This document shows positions 24,796-33,375 of a stretch of 64,000 nucleotides of DNA, piece by piece. The translations under genes were made by a program, and so were the position numbers. The notes under the pieces were generated by a model, which was given only the letters and a program-made list of their open reading frames with translations, searched no databases and was not told the origin of the DNA. This DNA is from Acidimicrobiia bacterium (GTDB lineage: Bacteria; Actinomycetota; Acidimicrobiia; IMCC26256; PALSA-610). How positions within the stretch are numbered: position 1 is the first letter of the stretch; every line of letters starts with the position of its first letter. The DNA is taken from positions 1 through 64,000 of the forward strand of contig JADGOO010000106.1 in assembly GCA_017882905.1 (NCBI GenBank). Direction: 5' to 3'.

Positions 24796-25948
24796 CGGGG
24801 CGCGACGAGACCGGCGCGAGCGGCGTCACGCCGGCTCCCGGCGCGGCCTGGGCCACGTAGGCCATGCCGTCGCGGCCGCAGCGTTCGCGGTAGCGACGCA
24901 CGACAGTGGCGGCGACGCCGTCGGCCTGATCGGCGTCGACGAGACCGACGCAACAGCCCCCGAATCCACCGCCGGTGAGGCGCGCACCGTGGGCCCCGGC
25001 CGCGAGCAGCTCCTCCACGATGGCATCGAGCTCGGGCCGCGAGACCTCCATGTCGTCGCGCAGCGACGCGTGGCCCGCGGTCATCAACGCACCTGCGGCG
25101 CGCACGTCGCCGGCGCGGAGCGCGTCGGCGAATGCCCACACCCGTTGCATCTCCGATACCACATGGCGCCCGCGTGGGTTGCCGGCGACCTGATCGGGTG
25201 TCGCGTCGCGCAACACGCGCAATCCGAGATCCGTCGCGCAGCTGAGACCGTCGGCCCGGCGTTGCGGCCACGGACTCGTCTCGAGCGTGCGAGGCACCCG
25301 TGAGTCGACCACCACGATGGCGATGTCGCCGGGCAGCGGGATCGCCTCCACGTGCTGTGAACGGCAGTCGATGAGCAGCGCGTGGCCGGCGCGTCCGAGC
25401 ACCGACGCGAACTGATCCTGGATGCCGCAGGGCACGCCGGTGGCCGCGCGTTCCGCGGCCTGGCACGCCAACGCGAGCTCGGCGCCCTCGATCGGAGTGC
25501 CGGTCGCGCCGGCGGCGTGCACGAGCGATACGGCCACCGCGACCTCGAACGCCGCACTCGACGACAGGCCGCCGCCGATGGTCAGGTTCGAGCCCACCAC
25601 GCCCTCGAGGCCCACTGGCGGACGGCCGTGCGCGGCGAGGATCGAGGCGACGCCGCCCACGAGTCGGCCCCATCGAGGCTCGATGCCGGGCGCGTCGTCG
25701 CGACCATCGGCCGCGATGTCGACGGTTCCGTCGAGGTCGAGCGAGCGCAACACGATACGGCCGTCGGGTCGGGGTCGCATCGCGATCGCGATCTCGCGGT
25801 CTATCGCGAGGCACACGACCGGCCCTTCGTGGTAGTCGACATGCCCGCCGAGCAAGTTGACGCGCCCTGGAGCACGCGCCACCGCGGTCGCGTCGGGAAA
25901 GGCCGCGAACACACGCGCGATCGGATCGTCGGCGGACTCGATCGCCAT
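24788..25948 (-). CDS. Second galactokinase-like GHMP kinase
   Basis: A 386-aa paralogue of the next gene. The ATP loop TIGGGLSSSAA, catalytic Asp178 in GIQDQFAS and TGGGFGGCCV are kept. The sugar-binding signature is GRVNLLGGHVDYHEG: Gly35 replaces the usual Glu (which contacts the sugar C6 hydroxyl in known galactokinases) and Val replaces Thr. It may therefore act on another sugar, or be a weak galactokinase. The start is ATG 25948; the open frame upstream is the shadow of galT. It begins 10 nt after galT. Confidence 0.88.
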   Translation of the reverse strand: MAIESADDPIARVFAAFPDATAVARAPGRVNLLGGHVDYHEGPVVCLAIDREIAIAMRPRPDGRIVLRSLDLDGTVDIAADGRDDAPGIEPRWGRLVGGVASILAAHGRPPVGLEGVVGSNLTIGGGLSSSAAFEVAVAVSLVHAAGATGTPIEGAELALACQAAERAATGVPCGIQDQFASVLGRAGHALLIDCRSQHVEAIPLPGDIAIVVVDSRVPRTLETSPWPQRRADGLSCATDLGLRVLRDATPDQVAGNPRGRHVVSEMQRVWAFADALRAGDVRAAGALMTAGHASLRDDMEVSRPELDAIVEELLAAGAHGARLTGGGFGGCCVGLVDADQADGVAATVVRRYRERCGRDGMAYVAQAAPGAGVTPLAPVSSRPDA

Positions 25949-25958
25949 CGCCACGACG

Positions 25959-26933
25959 CTACGCGTCACGCAGTGCCCGGGCCGCGTCTTCGGGCACGAC
26001 AGGGTTGGCGAGCGTGCCACTGCCGAGCTCACCGCTCGCCACGAAGCGCGCAACGCCCGGCGCGCGCTGGGGAGGCGCGACATGCGCGTGGATGTGCTGC
26101 GGTGCGTCGCGCTCGCCCTGCGCCGGGGCCTGGTGGAACCAGAGGAGGTACGGGAAGGGCCGCGGCGCGGCATCCGAGGTCCACAGACGGTCGTAGCGAC
26201 CCAGCGCGTCGTGGAGCGCCTCTGCGAGTCCGTCGCGTTGCGAGTCGTCGAGCTGCGGGAACCCCGCCGTATGACGGCGCGGCGCGATGCGCAGGCCGAA
26301 CGGATGCGACGACGCGAACGGTACGTACACGACCCAGGATTCGGTCTCGTGCACGATGCGCTCGCCGTCGCGCAGCTCGGCCGCGACCTCCGCGCACACC
26401 GCGCAGCCGTGCTCGCTCGACACGTCGTCTTCGCCCGCCGCGGCGGGCGGCACGAATGGATACGCGTAGATCTGGCCGTGCGGGTGGTTGATGGTGGCGC
26501 CGACCTCGGCGCCCCGGTTCTCGAACACGAGCACGTACGCGACTTCTGAGCGGGCGAGGAGCACTTCGGTGCGAGCCGCCCACAGATCGACGACCTTGCG
26601 CACCTGCGTGAGCGGCAGCGTGGCGAGCGACGCGTCGTGATCGGGTGAGAACAGCACCACCTCGCACGCGCCCACCGCGGGGATCCGGAGGCCTCCCGCG
26701 GCTTCTGCGCTGCGGGTGTGGTCGGTCTGGGAATCGATCGGGTTGCCGGGCGCGAGTGCGGGCCAGCGGTTCGTGAACCACCGCACGTCGTAGGGCTCCG
26801 GAGCCTCGAGGCCGCCGACGCAGAACGGGCAGTCGCCGGTGGGCAGGTTGGGGCGCCCCTGTCGGTGCCCGACGATGGTCACCCATTGGCGCGTCAACGG
26901 GTCGAGGCGGAACTCGGCGGCCACGCCCCGCAT
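25959..26933 (-). CDS. galT: Galactose-1-phosphate uridylyltransferase
   Basis: A 324-aa HIT-superfamily enzyme exchanging UMP between UDP-glucose and galactose 1-phosphate. The zinc ligands CPFC, the VFENRG motif and the active-site NHPHGQIYAYPF with its nucleophilic His are present, and the C-terminal half has HIHAHVAPP. It leads the leftward galT–galK-like–galK–HIT group. galE is not in the window. Seven to twelve nt upstream is no clear -10, and the start is close to the divergent GNAT gene. Confidence 0.93.
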   Translation of the reverse strand: MRGVAAEFRLDPLTRQWVTIVGHRQGRPNLPTGDCPFCVGGLEAPEPYDVRWFTNRWPALAPGNPIDSQTDHTRSAEAAGGLRIPAVGACEVVLFSPDHDASLATLPLTQVRKVVDLWAARTEVLLARSEVAYVLVFENRGAEVGATINHPHGQIYAYPFVPPAAAGEDDVSSEHGCAVCAEVAAELRDGERIVHETESWVVYVPFASSHPFGLRIAPRRHTAGFPQLDDSQRDGLAEALHDALGRYDRLWTSDAAPRPFPYLLWFHQAPAQGERDAPQHIHAHVAPPQRAPGVARFVASGELGSGTLANPVVPEDAARALRDA

Positions 26934-26940
26934 CCTGCCC

Positions 26941-26946
26941 TACGGT
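26941..26946 (+). promoter_or_regulatory. Candidate -10 (TACGGT), leaderless
   Basis: TACGGT ends 6 nt before GTG 26953; this supports that start over the downstream ATG 26971. Confidence 0.45.
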
Positions 26947-26952
26947 GCGCAT

Positions 26953-27555
26953 GTGGTCGGGATCCGGCGCATGAGGCGGGGCGACATCGTGGCGGTGTCG
27001 GCCGCCCAGTCCAGGGCGTTCTACGACGACCCGTTGCAGGTCTGGACGTTGCCCGACGACAGCACGCGCCTGGCCGCACTCGAGCGGATGTTCCTCATCG
27101 CGCTGCCGGTCATCTCGCTGCGCCACGACGAGTGCTACACCGACGACTCGGGTGCCGTTGCCGCGCTCTGGATGCCTCCCGGCTCGTGGCACCTGCCGCT
27201 GCCCGCGCCGGCGATCACCGCGTTGGCGCCGCTGCGCGAGGTGCTCGGCGAAGAAGCTATGGAACGCCAGCGTGTGCTGAACGACGCGATGGCCGCTGTG
27301 CATCCGCAGGAGCTGCACTGGTACCTGCAGGGACTCGGTACCGACCCGCCGTGCCAGCGGCGCGGCTTCGCGTCGGCCGCGCTCGCGCCCGTGCTCGCTC
27401 GGTGCGACGTCGACGGCACGCCCGCGTACCTCGAGAGCACGAAGGTGGAGAACGTGCCGTTCTACGAGAGCCACGGGTTCGCGGTGACGGGCACGATCGA
27501 CATCCCCGACGGCCCCAGCCTGTTCACCATGTGGCGCGCCCCGAAGCCCGGCTGA
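26953..27555 (+). CDS. GNAT-family N-acetyltransferase
   Basis: A 200-aa acetyl-CoA-dependent acetyltransferase. The C-terminal half has the family core: WYLQGLGTDPPCQRRGFASA (beta-4 plus the Q/RxxGx A acetyl-CoA loop) and YLESTKVENVPFYESHGF (beta-5/alpha-4). The N-terminal domain is variable. The acceptor is unknown. It is transcribed divergently from galT and converges on two oxidoreductase genes. Confidence 0.85.
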   Translation: MVGIRRMRRGDIVAVSAAQSRAFYDDPLQVWTLPDDSTRLAALERMFLIALPVISLRHDECYTDDSGAVAALWMPPGSWHLPLPAPAITALAPLREVLGEEAMERQRVLNDAMAAVHPQELHWYLQGLGTDPPCQRRGFASAALAPVLARCDVDGTPAYLESTKVENVPFYESHGFAVTGTIDIPDGPSLFTMWRAPKPG

Positions 27556-27574
27556 CGATCGCGCCGCAACGCGG

Positions 27575-28486
27575 TCAGGCTTTGCGTACGGCCGGCATCA
27601 CTTCGGCCGCGAAGCGCTCGAGGCCGTCGACGTCGAACGGTGCGCGCACGGCCACGATCACGTACTCCGCGCCCGCGCCGGCGAACGCAGCCGCGTGGTC
27701 GACCATCTGCTGCGTCGACCCCCGGAACACCGAAGGCCGCACCGCGTCGCTCATCGGGCCGAACTGGCGCACGAGCTCCTCTTCGCTGAACGCCATGCCG
27801 ACGTTCACCGACTTCGTGATGGTCGACGGGTCGCGGCCGAGTCGCTCGCAGTGCGCGTCGAGCACGCCGGCTTTGCGGGCCCACAGATCGGGTGGGATGA
27901 ACGGCACGTTCCAGCCGTCGGCGTGTTGGGCGGCGATGCGCAGCGTGACCTTCTCGCCACCTCCGCCGATCCAGATCGGGAGGCGCTCCTGCACTGGCTT
28001 GGGTTCGCACTGCGCGTCGCGCAGGGTGAAGTGCCGGCCGTCGAACGTGGTGCGTTCCTGGGTGAGCAAGCCGCGCACGCACTGGATCGACTCTTCGAGC
28101 ATCCGGAGTCGCTCGCCACTCGACCCGTAGTGCATGCCGTACACGTCGTACTCGTTGCGCAGCCACCCGGCGCCCATGCCGAACGTGATCCGGCCGGCGG
28201 CGAGCTGATCGAGCGTGGCCATCGTGTTGGCGAGAACGGCCGGGTGCCGGTAGCCCGCCGAGTACACGAGCGAGCCGCAGCGCACCCGTGTGGTCGCCGC
28301 AGCCAAGGCCGCGTGCGACGCGACCGCTTCGAGGCAGTGCGGGTTGCCGGTGTTGTCGGCGGCGTAGAAGTGGTCCCAGATCGAGATCCAGTCGAAGCCG
28401 AGCGCCTCGATGCGCTGCCAGAGCTGCTGCAGCTCGCTGATCGAAGTGTTCTGCAGGCCGGTGTGCACACCGAACTTCACATCCAT
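27575..28486 (-). CDS. LLM-class F420-dependent oxidoreductase
   Basis: A 303-aa luciferase-like (TIM-barrel) flavin/F420 oxidoreductase. Family landmarks are WDHFYA near the N-terminus, ITFGMGAGWLRNEYDVYGM, and PIWIGGGGEKVTLRIAAQHADGWN. Members of this actinobacterial subgroup generally use coenzyme F420, but the substrate is unknown. It is 13 nt downstream of a second LLM gene, with which it forms an operon. The two proteins are clearly different in sequence, so this is not a recent duplication. Confidence 0.9.
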   Translation of the reverse strand: MDVKFGVHTGLQNTSISELQQLWQRIEALGFDWISIWDHFYAADNTGNPHCLEAVASHAALAAATTRVRCGSLVYSAGYRHPAVLANTMATLDQLAAGRITFGMGAGWLRNEYDVYGMHYGSSGERLRMLEESIQCVRGLLTQERTTFDGRHFTLRDAQCEPKPVQERLPIWIGGGGEKVTLRIAAQHADGWNVPFIPPDLWARKAGVLDAHCERLGRDPSTITKSVNVGMAFSEEELVRQFGPMSDAVRPSVFRGSTQQMVDHAAAFAGAGAEYVIVAVRAPFDVDGLERFAAEVMPAVRKA

Positions 28487-28499
28487 CGTGGGCGCCCGT

Positions 28500-29432
28500 T
28501 CAGCCGAGGTGCGGCATCACGCGCTCCGCGATGAGCCGCACGTGATCGTGGTCGTTGATGTCGAGCACCTGCAGGTATGCACGCGACGCACCCGCTGCGC
28601 CGAACGCCCGCAGGCGTTCGATCACCTCGTCGGGAGTGCCCGCGACGCCGTTCTGGCGCAGCTCATCGGGCGCGCGACCGATCGCGGCTGCGCGGCGCGC
28701 GAACTCGGCGTCGTCGGTGCCGCAGCACACGACGACCGCCGCCGAGAAGGTCATCGTGGTGGACCAGTCGCGGCCGACCGTGTCGCATGCGGTCTTCACA
28801 TGATCGATCGCAGTGGGGTAGTAGTCGAGCGGCGCGAACGGCACGTTGAAGTCGGTGGCGTACTGCGCGGCCAGCCGCGGTGTGCGCTTCGTGCCGAAGC
28901 CACCGATGACGATCGGCACCGCGTGCTGGACCGGCTTGGGCAACGCGGGTGAGTCGGTCAGCTGGTAGTGCTTGCCCTCGTAGCTGAACCGTTCACCGAC
29001 CGGCGTCGACCACAGGCCGGTCACGATCGCCAGCTGCTCCTCGAGACGTTCGAAGCGCACGCCGAGGGGCGGGAACTCGAAGCCATAGGCGCGGTGCTCG
29101 TCTTCGTACCAGCCGGCACCTATGCCGAGCTCGATCCGCCCGCCACTCATCGCGTCGGCCTGCGCGACCGTGATCGCGAGCAAGCCCGGCGGCCGGAAGG
29201 TGGCCGAGGTGACGAGCGTGCCGAGCCGGATGCGCGATGTCTCCCGACCGATCGCGGCGAGCGTGGCCCACGCATCGGTGGGTCCCGGGCCGCCGTCGAC
29301 GTCGCCCATCTTGAGGAAGTGGTCAGATCGGAAGAACGCGTCGAAGCCCAGGTCATCGGCCAGCTGTGCGAGCGCGAGGAGCTGGTCGTAGCTCGCGCCC
29401 TGCTGCGGTTCGGTGAAGATTCGGAGCTGCAC
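28500..29432 (-). CDS. LLM-class F420-dependent oxidoreductase
   Basis: A 310-aa luciferase-like oxidoreductase. It shows FFRSDHFLKM, IELGIGAGWYEDEHRAYGF and VPIVIGGFGTKRTPRLAAQYATDFN. The start is GTG 29432, with TAGGTT 8 nt upstream on the minus strand. It is first in a two-gene leftward unit. F420 rather than FMN is the likely cofactor, by family membership, but no single residue proves it here. Confidence 0.9.
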   Translation of the reverse strand: MQLRIFTEPQQGASYDQLLALAQLADDLGFDAFFRSDHFLKMGDVDGGPGPTDAWATLAAIGRETSRIRLGTLVTSATFRPPGLLAITVAQADAMSGGRIELGIGAGWYEDEHRAYGFEFPPLGVRFERLEEQLAIVTGLWSTPVGERFSYEGKHYQLTDSPALPKPVQHAVPIVIGGFGTKRTPRLAAQYATDFNVPFAPLDYYPTAIDHVKTACDTVGRDWSTTMTFSAAVVVCCGTDDAEFARRAAAIGRAPDELRQNGVAGTPDEVIERLRAFGAAGASRAYLQVLDINDHDHVRLIAERVMPHLG

Positions 29433-29440
29433 GACACCGG

Positions 29441-29446
29441 AACCTA
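29441..29446 (-). promoter_or_regulatory. Candidate -10 (TAGGTT) for the LLM pair, leaderless
   Basis: On the minus strand TAGGTT ends 8 nt before GTG 29432. Confidence 0.45.
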
Positions 29447-29482
29447 CCGAGCGCGCGTGCCCACCGTCCTGCGCGGCGCCCC

Positions 29483-29488
29483 TACGCT
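29483..29488 (+). promoter_or_regulatory. Candidate -10 (TACGCT), leaderless
   Basis: TACGCT ends 6 nt before GTG 29495 of the PAC2-family gene. Confidence 0.45.
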
Positions 29489-29494
29489 GGTCCC

Positions 29495-30334
29495 GTGCTG
29501 CAGGTGGAGCGATGGCCCACGCTGAACGACCCGGTGCTCGTGTACTCGTTCACGGGCTGGGTCGACGCGGGCCTCGCCGGGCAGGGCACCGCCGCGCTCA
29601 TCGTGGATCAGCTCGAGGCCGGCAACGGCAGCCGGTTCGGTCGCATCGACCTCACCGATCTGCTCGACCTGCAGCAGACGCGCCCCACGGTGAAGCTCGT
29701 CGACGGCGGATTGCGCCGCATCGAGTGGCCGCAGGTGGAGCTGTGGTCCGGGCGCCTCGGACGCGACGTGGTGTGCGTGCGCGGGCCCGAGCCGTCGATC
29801 CGCTGGCCCACGTTCGCGGGCTGGATCGTGGAGATCGCCGAGCAAGTGGGTGCGCGTGAGGCGTACGCCGTTGGCGGCATGCCGCACGTGATCACGCACC
29901 GGCGTCCGGTGCCGGTGCTCGCGACGGCCACGAAGCGATCGATCGCCCAGGAGGTGGGGCCGCTGCGCGACGACTACCTCGGCGCCACCGGTCTCAACAC
30001 GGTCGTGCAGTCGATCCTCGGCGATGCGGGCATCCGTTCGGTGGCGCTGTGGGCGCAGGTTCCGCAGTACGTGTCGGGTTCGCCGTCTCCGCCCGCCGTG
30101 CGCGCGCTCGCGCAACGCCTCGCCGACCTGGCGCGCCTCACCCCCGATCTGCGAGCGCTCGATGCTCGCGCCGCCGCGTATCGCGACAAGGTCGAAGAGG
30201 GATTGGCGGAGCGTCCCGACGTGCTCGCGATCGTCAACCAGATCGACGAGCAATGGTCGCAACGGATCCCGAGTGCCGACGAGCTCGCCTCGGAGATCGA
30301 GCAGTTCCTGAAGACGCAGCGCGACCAGGACTGA
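29495..30334 (+). CDS. PAC2-family (proteasome assembly chaperone-like) protein
   Basis: A 279-aa protein of the bacterial PAC2 family, an alpha/beta fold resembling eukaryotic proteasome assembly chaperone 2. Landmarks are VYSFTGWVDAGLAGQGTA, VCVRGPEPSIRWPTFAGWIVEIA and a C-terminal helical region. It is common in actinobacteria, and some of these have a 20S proteasome; no proteasome gene is in this window. The role is unproven. Its last 101 nt overlap the 3' end of the convergent permease gene. Confidence 0.88.
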   Translation: MLQVERWPTLNDPVLVYSFTGWVDAGLAGQGTAALIVDQLEAGNGSRFGRIDLTDLLDLQQTRPTVKLVDGGLRRIEWPQVELWSGRLGRDVVCVRGPEPSIRWPTFAGWIVEIAEQVGAREAYAVGGMPHVITHRRPVPVLATATKRSIAQEVGPLRDDYLGATGLNTVVQSILGDAGIRSVALWAQVPQYVSGSPSPPAVRALAQRLADLARLTPDLRALDARAAAYRDKVEEGLAERPDVLAIVNQIDEQWSQRIPSADELASEIEQFLKTQRDQD

Positions 30335-31526
30335 CATTCCGCTCCGGCGCATGGTGGTCGCGCCACACGTCGCGCAGCTTCAGGGTCGGCCCGCTGTGCA
30401 GGACCGCTCGCGTGTACACGCGGCCGCCGAGCTCCACCAGCCCGGCGATCGTGAGGACCGTGAGCGCCAGGGCGACTGCCGGCTCCCACCAGGCCGCGGT
30501 ACCCATCGCGATGCGCACCGGCATCGTGAGCGGCGCGGTGGCCGGGAAGAACGACAGCACGCGCGCCCAGCTGCTGTCGGGGCTGCCGATCGCCCCGAAC
30601 GACACGAAGTAGCCGGCGATCAACACGAACTGCACGGGTCCGGCGACGCTCTGAGCGTCTTCCGTACGCGATGCGAGCGAACCGAGCGCGCCGTACACCA
30701 TTGCGTAGAGCGCGTACCCGAGCACGAACCACACGACGACCCAGGCGAGCACCGCGCCGCGCGCGGCCGGGACATCGAACGAGTCGACGCTCGAAGTGGC
30801 GACGAGCGCAGCGAGCGCGGTCACGGCGATCTGCGCGAGCCCGAGCAATCCGATCCCCGCGACCTTCCCTGCGAGCAGGTTGCGGGCAGGAATGCGTGCG
30901 AGCAGTACCTCGACGACGCGGCTCGCCTTCTCCTCGACCACACCGGTGAGCACGAGGTTCCCGTAGGTGGTGATCGAGATGAAGAGCAACACCATCATGA
31001 TCATCGCCGCGGTCTCGTCGTCCTTGCTGCGGCCGGCCACCGAGCCCAACGCCGTGTTCGCGATCGGAACCGGTGCCACGATGGCGAGCAGGTCCTGCTC
31101 GCTGATGCCCGCGCTGGTTGCTCGCGCGCGCACGGCCACGAGCTGGATCGCGCTCGCGACGACGCCGCGCAGCTTCTCGTCGGTCTGACCGCGCCATTCG
31201 AGCTTCCGGGCGTCGACGACGAGCACATCGACGCGACTGCGACGTGTCGCTTCTTCCCCTGCAGCGATCGAGCTGTAGCTGTGCACGCGCACCGTCATGC
31301 CAGAAGCCTTGCTCTGCACCTGGATGGTGCTCGCGAGGTCGGTCGGGACCGAACCAGCCAGGCCGATGTTGCGGGGAGCACTCCCGGAGCTGAGCAGCGA
31401 CGGTGCGACGATCACGCCGACGACGATGAGGATCATCACCACCACGGAGGCGCGAAAGGCGCGCGAACGGCTCCGCTCTCGCATCTCTCGCGCGGCGACG
31501 AGCCACACTTGGCGAAGGCTGCTCAT
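30234..31526 (-). CDS. ABC-2-type permease (NatB-like exporter subunit)
   Basis: A 430-aa membrane subunit. One TM helix near residues 26-46 leads to a large extracytoplasmic domain, then about five TM helices from residue 180 on, ending near 365, as in NatB/CcmB-like Na+ or drug export systems. MSSLRQVWLVAAREMRERSRSRAF is the usual cytoplasmic start (here trimmed to its role, not its full length). Its ATG overlaps the ATPase stop by 4 nt (ATGA). The last 30 or so residues are basic, unlike family ends, and lie antisense to the PAC2 gene. Confidence 0.9.
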   Translation of the reverse strand: MSSLRQVWLVAAREMRERSRSRAFRASVVVMILIVVGVIVAPSLLSSGSAPRNIGLAGSVPTDLASTIQVQSKASGMTVRVHSYSSIAAGEEATRRSRVDVLVVDARKLEWRGQTDEKLRGVVASAIQLVAVRARATSAGISEQDLLAIVAPVPIANTALGSVAGRSKDDETAAMIMMVLLFISITTYGNLVLTGVVEEKASRVVEVLLARIPARNLLAGKVAGIGLLGLAQIAVTALAALVATSSVDSFDVPAARGAVLAWVVVWFVLGYALYAMVYGALGSLASRTEDAQSVAGPVQFVLIAGYFVSFGAIGSPDSSWARVLSFFPATAPLTMPVRIAMGTAAWWEPAVALALTVLTIAGLVELGGRVYTRAVLHSGPTLKLRDVWRDHHAPERNVSPGRAASSGTARSPRRARRHSGSVATIARRSG

Positions 31527-32410
31527 GACGCGACCGCGTCGCGGAACAGCTCGGACAGCGTGGGGGGCTGATACGCGAACGACACCAGGTCGGCCGTGTG
31601 GCGAGCGAGGCCGATCACCTGGCCGAGGTCGGTCGCGCGGTCCACGCGCAGGCGCGTGTGACCGTCGTGGCACGCGACCACCCGAGCCGACGACAGCGAC
31701 GACCAGTCGGGCGCTGGCCCGCGCGTATGGATGTCGACGAATCGGTCGGGCACTGCGGCCCGCAGCGCTTCGAGCTCGCCGGCGAGAACGACCCGACCGT
31801 GGTCGATGATGACCACGTCTTCGCACAGATCCTCGACCAGGTCGAGCTGATGGCTCGAGAACAACACCGTTGCGCCCGCTTGCGCGACGGTGGCGAGCAG
31901 CTCGGCCATGCTGGCGATGGCCAGTGGATCGAGACCGGAGAATGGCTCGTCGAGCACGAGCAGATCGGGCTCGTTGATGAGCGCCGCGATCAACTGCACC
32001 CGTTGCTGGTTGCCGTGTGACAGTGCGTCGAGGCGATCGCTCGCGCGCTCGGCCAACCCGAGCTGCTCGAGCCACGTGTTGACGCTCCGGTTGACGTCGA
32101 CGCGCCCGCGGCCGCACAACCTCCCGAGGTACAGAAGCTGATCGCGCACGCGCATGCGCGGATACAGGCCACGTTCCTCGGGCATGTACCCGAAACGGGC
32201 GCGTTCGGCGGTCGCGATCGGAGCGTCGTTCCAACGCACCGCGCCCGCGTCGAGTTCGACAAGCCCGAACACCGCTCGCATCGCCGTGGTCTTGCCGGCT
32301 CCGTTCGGCCCGAGGAACCCAGTGAGGCGACCCGACTTCGCAACGAACGAGCAGTCGTCGAGTGCGGCCACCCTGGCGAACTGCTTCGTCGCCCGGTCGA
32401 ACTCGAGCAC
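31523..32410 (-). CDS. ABC transporter ATPase (NatA-like)
   Basis: A 295-aa ATP-binding subunit. It has Walker A GPNGAGKTT (residues 34-42), an unusual signature LSHGNQQRVQ in place of LSGGQ, Walker B LLVLDEPFSGLDP, and the switch His in LFSSHQLD. A C-terminal domain of about 80 residues follows, as in NatA/DrrA. GTG 32410 is chosen because GGGAGGT lies 5 nt upstream; the longer frame is not homologous. It pairs with the permease at 30234-31526. The substrate is unknown; Na+ or a lipophilic compound is typical of the family. Confidence 0.93.
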   Translation of the reverse strand: MLEFDRATKQFARVAALDDCSFVAKSGRLTGFLGPNGAGKTTAMRAVFGLVELDAGAVRWNDAPIATAERARFGYMPEERGLYPRMRVRDQLLYLGRLCGRGRVDVNRSVNTWLEQLGLAERASDRLDALSHGNQQRVQLIAALINEPDLLVLDEPFSGLDPLAIASMAELLATVAQAGATVLFSSHQLDLVEDLCEDVVIIDHGRVVLAGELEALRAAVPDRFVDIHTRGPAPDWSSLSSARVVACHDGHTRLRVDRATDLGQVIGLARHTADLVSFAYQPPTLSELFRDAVAS

Positions 32411-32503
32411 GGCGCACCTCCCGCTCGAGCATCGATCCAGCGCGTGCGGGTCGCCAGGGCCCAAGGACTCCAACGCTGTGGCCATCCGAATCGCCGGGGC
32501 TCA

Positions 32504-32519
32504 CGCCCGGGCTTGGGCG
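32504..32519 (-). terminator. Weak hairpin after the HK-like gene
   Basis: CGCCC and GGGCG flank a 6-nt loop just past the stop at 32521. There is no T tract, so it is a poor intrinsic terminator candidate. Confidence 0.25.
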
Positions 32520-32520
32520 C

Positions 32521-33180
32521 TCAGGCGTCGGGCTTGGCGCCGGCGTCGTCGAGGCGTTGCTGCGGGAGCCAGACGCACACGCCGGTGTTCGATGCCGTGG
32601 TGCCGGTCTGCACGCTGCCGCCGAGGCCACGGGCGAGGCGCCGTAGGCGGTCGAGCGCCTCGGCCGCGATGCGCACGTCGTCGAGCTCGAGGAGCAGCTC
32701 GCCGCGGCGGCGGTCCGCCGAGAGGCGCACGTCGTGGTCGCTCGCAACCACCCCCGCCTCGAGCAGCGTGGCGAGCAGCTCCTGGAAGCGAACCGGGTTC
32801 GTGACGATCGCAGCGTGCGCGGGGCAGCGCACCACGATGTTGCGGTCGCGCAACGTTGCGCCTGCCGCGGCGGCCGCCAGCTCGAGCGCCCCGGCCACGA
32901 GCACGGTCGCCTGCGGCTCGCGGCCGTCGAGCGTGCCGGTACGGGTTCCGTCGTCGATGATCTGCTCGACCACCTGTTGCAAGCCGTGTGCGAGCGTGCG
33001 GGCGCGGGCCAGCAGGTGCGGGTCGAGCGTCTCGCCCGACGGTCCGAGGTGGGCGAGGGCAAGTCGCTGGAGGGTGCGCATGATCTCGGCGAGCGGGTCG
33101 GCGAGACCCGCCGTCACGGTGTCGCGGAGCTGGCGCCGATCGGCTTCGGTCGTACCGAGGGCCGGAGTCGTGGTGGTCAT
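32521..33180 (-). CDS. Degenerate histidine-kinase-like protein
   Basis: A 219-aa soluble protein. The first half is helical (LADPLAEIMRTLQRLALAHL), aligned in style with a DHp dimerisation helix but lacking the phosphoacceptor His. The second half resembles an HATPase domain: NPVRFQELLATLLEAGVVAS at the N-box position without the Asn pair, and LARGLGGSVQTGTT at the G2 position; the DxGxG motif is missing. It is therefore probably not an active kinase; an anti-sigma-like, phosphotransfer or scaffold role is possible. It lies 110 nt upstream of the ABC genes in the same direction. Confidence 0.6.
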   Translation of the reverse strand: MTTTTPALGTTEADRRQLRDTVTAGLADPLAEIMRTLQRLALAHLGPSGETLDPHLLARARTLAHGLQQVVEQIIDDGTRTGTLDGREPQATVLVAGALELAAAAAGATLRDRNIVVRCPAHAAIVTNPVRFQELLATLLEAGVVASDHDVRLSADRRRGELLLELDDVRIAAEALDRLRRLARGLGGSVQTGTTASNTGVCVWLPQQRLDDAGAKPDA

Positions 33181-33375
33181 GGCGGTTCCCGTCGCTGGGC
33201 TACTCGGACCCATCGGCCTCGCGGTGACCGGTCTTGAGCCTCGGGGGCGTCGGCCGCCCCGCCGATGCGCCGCTGCGTCGCTCGCAGTGCCATTCTCCGG
33301 GTGAGCGGCGCATGGGCCGTGGTGGCCCCCGACTGGGGGAGTGGACCAGCGAGTGGACCGGCGAATGGAGACGAC

